Shown piece by piece: positions 1-6,026 of a DNA stretch of 9,126 bases (position 1 is its first letter; every line of letters begins with the position of its first letter). The notes beneath the pieces were generated by a model. It saw only the letters and a program-made list of their open reading frames with translations, did not search any database and was not told the origin of the DNA. The position numbers and the translations under genes are program-made. Source of the stretch: an uncultured delta proteobacterium (GTDB lineage Bacteria; RBG-13-61-14; DRUE01); the NCBI GenBank assembly GCA_903897985.1, contig CAIUDS010000700.1, positions 1-9,126 of the forward strand. Reading direction: 5' to 3'.

Positions 1-2
1 CG

Positions 3-671
3 GTTTTGGCCATCATGACGATGCGATTGTTTTCAGTGCTACCGAATTCGCTCGTTTTTGAAATCGCGCTGATTTTTCCCGCGGCCTATTTCGGGTACAT
101 GGCCGTGATGATGCTGGAGCGGGAGGCGCGCGGAAAGCCGGTGCAGGGCGCCGCGGACAACGCGAGCGGCGTCGCGATCGTGATGGAGTTGGCGAAGAGG
201 TTCAAGGAATCCGCGCTCAAAAATGTTGACCTGCGGGTGCTGCTCACGGGCGCGGAGGAAGTGGAAATGGTGGGGATGGCCGACTTCATCAGGAAGCACG
301 CGGCCGAGCTGGACCGGACCCGCGATTATTTCGTGAACTTCGATTCCATCGGGGACGGCGATATTTGTTACATCACGAAGGAGGGCATGATCTGGCCGTT
401 AGGCGGTTCGGAAAAACTGCTCGGGATCGCGGATGAGTTGGTCAAGGAAAAGAAATTTTCCGGCCTCAAGGCCCGGCCTTACACCGCGCTCACGCTGGAC
501 ACGCTGATCGCAAGGTCGCGGGGATTTCAGGTGATTTCGTTCATGGCTCTGACCGAGAAGCTGTTCCCCAAACCCTGGCACTGGTTTGACGACACGATGG
601 AAAGAGTGAACCTGGCCAAGCTCTCCCTTTGCGCGGACTTTGCCGAGCAAATGATCCGCAAACTCGAATAG
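3..671 (+). CDS. M28-family zinc metallopeptidase, C-terminal part (5' truncated by window edge)
   Basis: The frame is open from the first bases, so this is the 3' part of a longer gene; the TTG at 6 is unlikely to be the true start. Residues below are counted from that TTG. The visible part contains the later M28 metal-site motifs: GAADNASGVA (Asp51, the bridging ligand), the TGAEEVE pair (Glu84/Glu85, catalytic base and ligand), NFDSIGDGD (Asp113) and a final WHWFDDT (His192). The family's first ligand His (HxD) must lie upstream of the window. Residues about 15-36 form a hydrophobic, probably membrane-spanning segment directly before the Asp51 motif, so the enzyme is probably membrane-anchored with its catalytic domain in the periplasm or outside. 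By family it is an aminopeptidase-type hydrolase; the substrate cannot be told. The stop is 1 nt from the stop of the convergent DUF4124 gene, leaving no room for a separate terminator. Confidence 0.8.
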   Translation, partial: VLAIMTMRLFSVLPNSLVFEIALIFPAAYFGYMAVMMLEREARGKPVQGAADNASGVAIVMELAKRFKESALKNVDLRVLLTGAEEVEMVGMADFIRKHAAELDRTRDYFVNFDSIGDGDICYITKEGMIWPLGGSEKLLGIADELVKEKKFSGLKARPYTALTLDTLIARSRGFQVISFMALTEKLFPKPWHWFDDTMERVNLAKLSLCADFAEQMIRKLE

Positions 672-672
672 C

Positions 673-1311
673 TCAGGGCAGTTTGTCTTGGTAAGACGAG
701 AGTTGGTCCTCGAACCGGTCCAGCAGCTGCTGGGCCGAGGGATCGTCTCCGAGGTTGGTCCTGATCTCGGTCAGATAGACCTCGCTGAGGCTGAAAAATT
801 TATGGGCCGCGGGCAAAAGCAGGAAGAAAAAGATGGCCAGACTGGAGACGAGATATCCCGCGATCACGGCGATGGCGGAATTGCGGCGCCCGGCCTGGGT
901 GGGCCAGTTGCGGAACCGGAAAAGCAAAATTAGAGCCAGGATGAGCAGCACGAGTTCGAGGGCCAGCCAGACGATCAGCCCGCTCTTGAGCAGACTCCGG
1001 CGCAAGAGTTTTCTGAGGTCCACTCCCACCACCTGGTTGTTTTTGTCAAAGACCACCAGTTGCTGCCAGGTGCTCTCCCCCGCGCCGAACTTTTTCTCGG
1101 GCTTTTCCTGGGGCTCGGACTGCTCCACATTGATTTCCTTCTGAACCTTCTGGACCTGATCCCGATATTCCGCCGGCACCCGGTCCGGCCGGTCCGTGTA
1201 ATGGACCTGGCCGTCCTGGTCCGTATATTTATATAAGGCGCCGAACCCGGCTGCGGGAAGCAACAGCGCCATCGCCAGAACCCAAAGACCCAAAATCATT
1301 TTCCTGTTCAT
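673..1311 (-). CDS. DUF4124 domain protein with signal peptide and two membrane helices
   Basis: The 212-residue protein starts with a signal-peptide-like segment (residues 1-24: charged MNRK, hydrophobic core, AAGFGA). The DUF4124 hallmark YKYTDQDGQVHYTDRP follows at 27-42. A charged Gln/Glu/Lys-rich linker (about 50-78) leads to two strong hydrophobic helices at about 111-133 and 146-168. DUF4124 is typically a short periplasmic domain of unknown function; here it is tethered to the inner membrane by the helices. I chose the ATG at 1311 rather than the GTG at 1314 because it forms a TGATG overlap with the dinB stop and has GGAGG a few bases upstream, so translation is probably coupled to dinB. 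Function is unknown; cotranscription with dinB follows from the overlap but does not imply a repair role. Confidence 0.8.
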   Translation of the reverse strand: MNRKMILGLWVLAMALLLPAAGFGALYKYTDQDGQVHYTDRPDRVPAEYRDQVQKVQKEINVEQSEPQEKPEKKFGAGESTWQQLVVFDKNNQVVGVDLRKLLRRSLLKSGLIVWLALELVLLILALILLFRFRNWPTQAGRRNSAIAVIAGYLVSSLAIFFFLLLPAAHKFFSLSEVYLTEIRTNLGDDPSAQQLLDRFEDQLSSYQDKLP

Positions 1312-2516
1312 CACCCCTCCTCCTCTTCCTCCCGGATTTTTTCCATCAGCCCCTGGAGCCGCGCCGGATAGATCGCGTCAAAACCGAACTGCTCGCGCGT
1401 CCGGTCCAGCGCCTTCATCAAGCGCTCCCGTTTCGCGCGTTCCTCCTCGCCGAACAGGTTCAACTCCGGACTCGAGCCCAGGTCGCCGGCGCTCATTCCC
1501 AGCAGCCGGAGCGGCCGGACCTTTTCCTTTTCCCGCCGCAGCAGCAAAAGCCCCGCGGCGAATAATTCCCAATCCTCGCTCGTGGCCCGGTCCAGACCGG
1601 TGGTGCGGGTCCAGGTGCGGAAGTCGGGCGAACGCAGTTTGAGCGTGACCCTTTGCGCATAGAGCTGCTTGCGCCTAAGCCGGCGGCCCAGCTTGAGCGC
1701 GAGCAGGAACAGCCATTGTTCGATCTGGTCAAAATCGTCCAGGTCCTGGTCAAAGGTCACTTCCTTGCCGAGGCTCTTGGGTAGGCTCGCCTCCGCGATC
1801 ACCTCGTCATCCGCCCGGCCTTGCGCGCGCTCATAAAGCTCCCGTCCCCATTTCCCGAAATGGCTCTCCAGAAGTTTCGGCCCCAGCCGCACCAGGTGTT
1901 TCACTTTTTTCGCCCCCAGCACATTCAGCCGCTCCTCGGTTTTTCCGCCCACCCCCGGGATGGCGCCGATGGGCAACTCCGACAAAAACTTTTGCTCCTG
2001 ACCCAGGGCCACCTCCACGATCCCAAGGGGCTTGGCCTGTTGCGACGCGATCTTCGCGATCATTTTATTGGACCCGATGCCGAGCGAAGCGGGCAAATCC
2101 AACTCGTCGCGGACCCGCTGCTGGATCAAGGCGGCCGCGGTCTGAGGAGGCCCCAGCAGTTTTTCGCTCCCGGTCAAATCCAGATAGGCCTCGTCAATGC
2201 TCGCTTCCTCCACCAAAGGCGAAAAATCCCGGAGCAGCTCGAAAACCTTTTCGGAAAATTCCGCATACGCGCCCATGCGCACAGGCAGGACGATCGCCTC
2301 CGGGCAGCATTTCCGCGCCCGCTGGATCGGCATCGCGCTCCGAACCCCGAAAGCCCGGGCTTCGTAGCTCGCGCTCGAGACCACGCCCCGGCCCTCCGGG
2401 TTCCCGCTCACGATCACAGGTTTGCCCTTAAGCTCCGGGTGGAAGACCCTTTCCACCGATACGAAGAAGCAGTCCAGGTCAATATGGGCAATCACTTTGG
2501 CGATTTTCTCGAGCAT
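1311..2516 (-). CDS. dinB: DNA polymerase IV (Y-family translesion polymerase)
   Basis: This 401-residue protein has the full Y-family layout. The palm begins with HIDLDCFFVSVE (catalytic Asp13 in DxD; Phe18 matches the E. coli steric gate Phe13). The fingers carry YEARAFGVRSAMP (51-63), and the second catalytic motif SIDEAYLD holds Asp108/Glu109. A helix-hairpin-helix thumb (LPIGAIPGVGGKTEERL) and a little-finger domain follow. ELNLF at 351-355 resembles the beta-clamp-binding motif of Pol IV, and a further region of about 45 residues ends in an acidic REEEEEG tail. By family it extends primers past damaged template bases, with low fidelity, in the cytoplasm. The ATG at 2516 has only a poor, very close AAGG; the GTG seven codons in would give a start nearer to E. 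coli DinB length but lacks a good Shine-Dalgarno. It is divergent from the MCP gene, sharing a control region with a palindrome. Confidence 0.95.
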   Translation of the reverse strand: MLEKIAKVIAHIDLDCFFVSVERVFHPELKGKPVIVSGNPEGRGVVSSASYEARAFGVRSAMPIQRARKCCPEAIVLPVRMGAYAEFSEKVFELLRDFSPLVEEASIDEAYLDLTGSEKLLGPPQTAAALIQQRVRDELDLPASLGIGSNKMIAKIASQQAKPLGIVEVALGQEQKFLSELPIGAIPGVGGKTEERLNVLGAKKVKHLVRLGPKLLESHFGKWGRELYERAQGRADDEVIAEASLPKSLGKEVTFDQDLDDFDQIEQWLFLLALKLGRRLRRKQLYAQRVTLKLRSPDFRTWTRTTGLDRATSEDWELFAAGLLLLRREKEKVRPLRLLGMSAGDLGSSPELNLFGEEERAKRERLMKALDRTREQFGFDAIYPARLQGLMEKIREEEEEG

Positions 2517-2526
2517 GACCTTATAT

Positions 2527-2556
2527 AGAATACCACCGGCCGAAACTTTCGGCCAA
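2527..2556 (-). promoter_or_regulatory. Candidate dinB promoter (TTGGCC-N18-TATTCT)
   Basis: On the minus strand, TTGGCC (2556-2551) lies 18 bp from TATTCT (2532-2527), followed by an AT-rich TATATAAGG stretch just before the dinB ATG. If this is the promoter, transcription would begin only a few bases before the start codon, which would fit the lack of a normal Shine-Dalgarno. The call rests on consensus matching by eye; TATATA a few bases downstream is a competing -10. Confidence 0.35.
2538..2554. promoter_or_regulatory. Perfect 17-bp palindrome in divergent promoter region; candidate operator
   Basis: GGCCGAAA-C-TTTCGGCC is a perfect inverted repeat with 8-bp arms and a 1-bp centre. It lies between dinB and the divergent MCP gene, overlaps the candidate dinB -35 and spacer, and sits 15 bp upstream of the candidate MCP -35 box. 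Its compact symmetry fits binding of a dimeric repressor or activator. It matches neither the E. coli (CTGT-N8-ACAG) nor the Bacillus (GAAC-N4-GTTC) LexA box. The regulator is unknown. Confidence 0.5.
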
Positions 2557-2569
2557 TCCCGGCGGGGAA

Positions 2570-2598
2570 TTGCTCCGCGGCCCCGGCTATGCTAGAAT
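2570..2598 (+). promoter_or_regulatory. Candidate sigma70-type promoter of the MCP operon (TTGCTC-N17-TGCTAGAAT)
   Basis: TTGCTC at 2570-2575 is separated by 17 bp from TAGAAT at 2593-2598, which is preceded by TGC, giving an extended -10 element. Spacing and the extended -10 are near ideal; the -35 matches only in TTG. The -10 overlaps the first possible ATG of the MCP ORF (2589), so a transcript from here would begin around 2605 and require a downstream start codon. Confidence 0.45.
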
Positions 2599-5213
2599 TT
2601 AAGTGGAATGAGGTTGGCGTATTGATTTCCAGGGATGTGTTCAGGAAAGTCCTTGCAATCAGCGTTCTGGCGAGCGCAAGCGAGGTGGTGGCGATGATTT
2701 TATTGCTCGCGGCCAGCACCGACCTCGGCCCCGGCCACCTGCTCAAAGCCATGCCCGGCTTGATTTTCAACGGCTTCTTCGTGGTCGGGTTTGAGAGTTT
2801 TTTCTTCTATCGCTGGCTCCGGCAAACCCAGGCTTTTGACCAGATGGAGCGGGCGCAGGCCGACCCGGATGACTTGGGGCCGCAGGCCCTGCTGGCCCAG
2901 GAGGAACTGGTTCGATTTCCCATCCGGGTTTCGTTGCTGGTTTTACTGCTCTGGGTCTGCTGCGGAGTGTTCCTGCTAATCAACCTGCTCTTCCCCCGCG
3001 GGGAAATCTTTTTCGTGTGGGAGGCCATCTTCGTCCTGATCGTCTCGATCCTGGGCGGATTCCTGGCCCTGGTTTTCCAGTTCTATTTCTCGCGCAAGAT
3101 TATCCGGGTCAGCGCCCAAAAAATTCTGGAATACGAGACCGGTTACCATTTGAGCCAGGCCGAGACCGCCTTCTTTGACTTGAAGAGAAAAATCCGCCTG
3201 AGCTTCATCCCCATCATCGTCGCGGGTCTGGCCATCCTGGTCACGCTCGGCTACCTCCAGACCTCCATGGTGGTGCAGAAGACCTATCTCGAGGAACTCT
3301 TTCGCATGAAAGAGGTTTTTCTCCAAAACCAGATGACTCCCGAGCAAATCCAGGCCACGCTCCCCGATTCCGGCAATCTGCTCGGGGTCAACCTTTTCCT
3401 GCTCGACCAGAACGGGAAGGACCCGGTGACCGGATTGGATCAGGGCCTTAACGCGGACCTGGTCGGGCGGCTCAATGACTTCCGGGGCCAGGTGCTCCCG
3501 CTGCGGTTCAACCGCAAACTGAGCCTGTTCGTGACCGGCATGGGCGAGTTCCAGGGCGCGCCGATTTTTCTGGCCATGGTCTATGACTGGGACAAGTTCT
3601 CCCCGCTCGGGTTCAAGATGCTGCTGGTGATGGGGATCATGGCGCTGGTGATGGTGGGCGTTACTTTTTACATTTCCCGGCTGATCTCGTTCGACCTGGT
3701 CTATCCGCTCACGCAGATGATGGAACAGACCGAGCGGGTGAGCAAGGGCGACCTGAGCGCGGATTTCAACATCATTTCCAACGACGAGTTGGGCATCCTG
3801 GCCGGAAGGCTCAAGGGCATGGTGCTCAACTTGCGGGAATTGATCGCGCGGGTGAGCGACGCTTACAACCAGGTCGGGAAGGTGATCGCGGAAATTTTAA
3901 AAAGCTCGGAGAGTGTGGCCAAGGGCGCGGAGGAGCAGACCGCGGCGGTTGAAGCCACCAGCCACAACATCAGCCAGGTGAACCGGGCGATCAAGGAAGT
4001 GAGCGATAATGTTGAAATCCTGCACCGGTCCGGGCAGGAGACCACTTCGCGGGCGGGCAAGATGATCCAATTGGTCGAGGAAATGGGCAAGAGCCTGGAG
4101 GATTTGGGGAAGTTCCGGGAGGTCAACAACAGCTCCATCTATGAGATGGGCAGCTCCATCAAACAGATTGCGGCCAACGCGGACGAGTTGAACCGGCGCT
4201 CCGCGGAGACCAGCCGGGCGGTGGCGGAGACCGAGGCCAGCATCAAGCAGGTGTCCGGGATCAGCCAGCAGAACAAGGAGATTTTTGACCGGATGCGCAA
4301 GAGCGCCTCGCAGGGCGTGAAGGCGGTCCAGGAGACCATCAAGGGGATCAGCGCCATCGAGGACACGGTCAGCCAGGCCAAAGGGGTGCTGGAGAGCCTG
4401 GGCACGAGCGCCGCCCAGATCGAGAAGATTCTAAAGGTTATCCGCGAGGTGGCCAACCGCACCAACCTGCTCGCGCTCAACGCCGCCATCATCGCGGCCC
4501 AGGCCGGCGAGCAGGGGCAGGGCTTCGCGGTGGTGGCGGACGAGATCAAGAGCCTGGCGGACCGGGTGGCCAGTTCCACCGTCGAGATTGACGGGATCAT
4601 CAAGCAGGTCCAGGAGGGCGTCCGCAATGTGATCACGGTCATGGGCAAGAGCTACGAACAGGTGGAGGCGGGCGTGAACCTGAGCTACGAGGCCGGCGCG
4701 GCGCTCGAGCGGATCGTGAAAAGCGTTGAACAATCGCTGGGGAGCGTGGAAAAGATCAATCAGGCCACCGACCAGCAGGTGCACAATGTCCAGATTGCGA
4801 CCAAGGAAATCGGCAGCATCGCGGACCTGATCAACTCGATCGCGCTCAGCACCCGCGAGCAAAGCAAGGGCGTGGACCTGGTGCTCAAAGCCGGCGACGA
4901 CATCAAGCAGGTCAACGAAACCGTGCTCAACCGCTCGCGCAACCAGAGCGAGGAGGCTTCTCGGGTGCAGGTGGCCATGGAGAATGTCGAGCAGATGATC
5001 AAGTTCATCCTCAGCACCCAGCGCGCCCAGGCGCAAGCCAGCGAGAAGATCGTCGAGGCCATCAGCCGGGTCAAGAATATCGCGGTGCGCAATGCCTCGA
5101 GCGTGGCCGTGCTGGACAAGAACATCGGAATCCTGAACCAGCAGTCCGAGATTCTCAAAGGCGTGCTCCGCCAGTTCCGGATCGGCCCGGCCGCCGGAGA
5201 GGAACCGGAATGA
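2589..5213 (+). CDS. Multi-pass membrane methyl-accepting chemotaxis-type signal transducer (HAMP + MCP)
   Basis: The longest form is 874 residues. Hydrophobic helices lie at about 21-42, 57-77, 113-134, 141-167, 205-224 and 342-366. The stretch between the last two (about 225-340) is probably an extracytoplasmic sensor region with no family I recognise. A HAMP domain follows (Pro373, NDELG at 398-402), then a long coiled-coil signalling domain (about 425-865) whose tip contains LALNAAIIAAQAGEQGQGF; Asn631 aligns with Tsr Asn381. By family it would signal to CheA/CheW and be adapted by methylation, but no che genes are nearby and there is no NWETF-like C-terminal tether. Ile635 and Gln638 replace the usual tip Glu and Arg. 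Start: ATG 2589 has no Shine-Dalgarno and overlaps a -10-like element; TTG 2622, with GAGG 8 nt upstream, is a better start and gives 863 residues. The LolA-like gene follows after 1 nt. Confidence 0.9.
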   Translation: MLEFKWNEVGVLISRDVFRKVLAISVLASASEVVAMILLLAASTDLGPGHLLKAMPGLIFNGFFVVGFESFFFYRWLRQTQAFDQMERAQADPDDLGPQALLAQEELVRFPIRVSLLVLLLWVCCGVFLLINLLFPRGEIFFVWEAIFVLIVSILGGFLALVFQFYFSRKIIRVSAQKILEYETGYHLSQAETAFFDLKRKIRLSFIPIIVAGLAILVTLGYLQTSMVVQKTYLEELFRMKEVFLQNQMTPEQIQATLPDSGNLLGVNLFLLDQNGKDPVTGLDQGLNADLVGRLNDFRGQVLPLRFNRKLSLFVTGMGEFQGAPIFLAMVYDWDKFSPLGFKMLLVMGIMALVMVGVTFYISRLISFDLVYPLTQMMEQTERVSKGDLSADFNIISNDELGILAGRLKGMVLNLRELIARVSDAYNQVGKVIAEILKSSESVAKGAEEQTAAVEATSHNISQVNRAIKEVSDNVEILHRSGQETTSRAGKMIQLVEEMGKSLEDLGKFREVNNSSIYEMGSSIKQIAANADELNRRSAETSRAVAETEASIKQVSGISQQNKEIFDRMRKSASQGVKAVQETIKGISAIEDTVSQAKGVLESLGTSAAQIEKILKVIREVANRTNLLALNAAIIAAQAGEQGQGFAVVADEIKSLADRVASSTVEIDGIIKQVQEGVRNVITVMGKSYEQVEAGVNLSYEAGAALERIVKSVEQSLGSVEKINQATDQQVHNVQIATKEIGSIADLINSIALSTREQSKGVDLVLKAGDDIKQVNETVLNRSRNQSEEASRVQVAMENVEQMIKFILSTQRAQAQASEKIVEAISRVKNIAVRNASSVAVLDKNIGILNQQSEILKGVLRQFRIGPAAGEEPE
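2610..2624 (+). promoter_or_regulatory. Ribosome-binding site supporting TTG start of the MCP gene
   Basis: GAGG at 2610-2613 lies 8 nt before an in-frame TTG at 2622-2624. The upstream ATG at 2589 has only GC-rich sequence without a Shine-Dalgarno before it, and falls inside a candidate -10 region. This favours the shorter protein, which loses eleven N-terminal residues and no membrane helix. Confidence 0.4.
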
Positions 5214-5214
5214 G

Positions 5215-6012
5215 ATGAACGCGAGACTGACCGCACTCGGGATCATAATGGTCCTGACGCTCTCCGGAGCGGCCGGGGCGCAAAGCCTTTCCGGCCGCCA
5301 AATCCTGGAAAAGACCATCCACCGCAAGAATTTCAGGGATGCCGAGCTGAAAGTGAACATCCAAAAGACCCGCGCCGGCGTCACCAAGAATATCGGCCTG
5401 ACCCTGTACCAGAAAAATTATCCGGAAATGGTCACCACCCTGGCCGTGATCACCGAGCCCGAGCCGGCCGCGGGAATCAGTTTTCTCACCTGGGACTACG
5501 CGGCCAAGGGCAAGCCCGACCAGAAATGGTATTACCTCCCGGCGATCAACCAGTACAAGGAGCTCAACGACGAGCAGGGGAAAAAGTACGAGGACCAGTT
5601 CGGGTTCTCGATGAAGATTTTCGCCATTGACCTGGAACAGGCCGACTACAAAATTCTGGGCGAGGAAAAGGTCGCGGGCAAGAATTGCTGGAAAGTGGAA
5701 AGCCTGATGAAGGATCCGAATTCGCCGGACGGCGCGCGGATTCTCACCTGGGTGAACCAGGAAACTTTTGGGCCCCAGAAAATCCAGATTTATGACCAGA
5801 GCGGAAAATTGCTCCGCGAGTTCAACCTGCTGGACGAAAAAAAATATGGCGACTCCTGGCAGGAAACCGCGGGGACCTATCAGGATTTTACCAAGGGCCA
5901 GACCGTCAAATTCTCGATCACCGACACCAAATTCAACACCGGCCTCTCCGATGAGCTGTTCCTCTCCACCAAGCTCAAGGCAAGGGCCGAGGCCGTGTCC
6001 AAGCAAAAATAA
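5215..6012 (+). CDS. Outer membrane lipoprotein-sorting protein-like (LolA-like, TP_0789 type)
   Basis: The 265-residue protein has a signal peptide (residues 1-22, ending GAAGA before QSLS), followed by a domain of the periplasmic LolA-like fold. Recognisable features are the start SGRQILEKTIHRKN, the repeating beta-strand pattern, the KWYYLPAINQYKEL segment where the family usually has a Trp/Tyr-x-x-Pro strand, and the late GTYQDFTKGQTVKFSITDTKF strand with an ELFLSTKLK end. Proteins of this type are thought to bind lipids or lipoproteins in the periplasm; the actual cargo is not known, and it is not a canonical LolA by length or sequence. The ATG lies 1 nt after the MCP stop with GAGAGGA upstream, so the two are almost certainly one operon. 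The usual partner of such proteins, an MMPL/RND transporter, is absent here. Confidence 0.75.
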   Translation: MNARLTALGIIMVLTLSGAAGAQSLSGRQILEKTIHRKNFRDAELKVNIQKTRAGVTKNIGLTLYQKNYPEMVTTLAVITEPEPAAGISFLTWDYAAKGKPDQKWYYLPAINQYKELNDEQGKKYEDQFGFSMKIFAIDLEQADYKILGEEKVAGKNCWKVESLMKDPNSPDGARILTWVNQETFGPQKIQIYDQSGKLLREFNLLDEKKYGDSWQETAGTYQDFTKGQTVKFSITDTKFNTGLSDELFLSTKLKARAEAVSKQK

Positions 6013-6026
6013 TCCGCCGCGGAAAA

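Noticed and set aside
1821..2528. Plus-strand ORF of 235 codons opposite dinB
   Set aside because: It is rich in His, Arg and Pro as expected for the antisense of a GC-rich gene; dinB on the other strand is unmistakable.
2538..2554. Palindrome as an intrinsic terminator
   Set aside because: It lies between divergent genes, has no T-tract, and its near-zero centre would leave only a 5-bp stem with a 7-nt loop in RNA; an operator fits better.
4431..5387. Long minus-strand ORF (318 codons) antisense to the MCP gene
   Set aside because: It is the mirror frame of a GC-rich coiled-coil coding sequence; the translation is low-complexity and the plus-strand protein has clear HAMP and MCP motifs.
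5155..6006. Minus-strand ORF of 283 codons opposite the LolA-like gene
   Set aside because: No recognisable motifs, Leu/Gly/Val-rich shadow of a plus-strand gene that has a signal peptide and proper ribosome-binding site.
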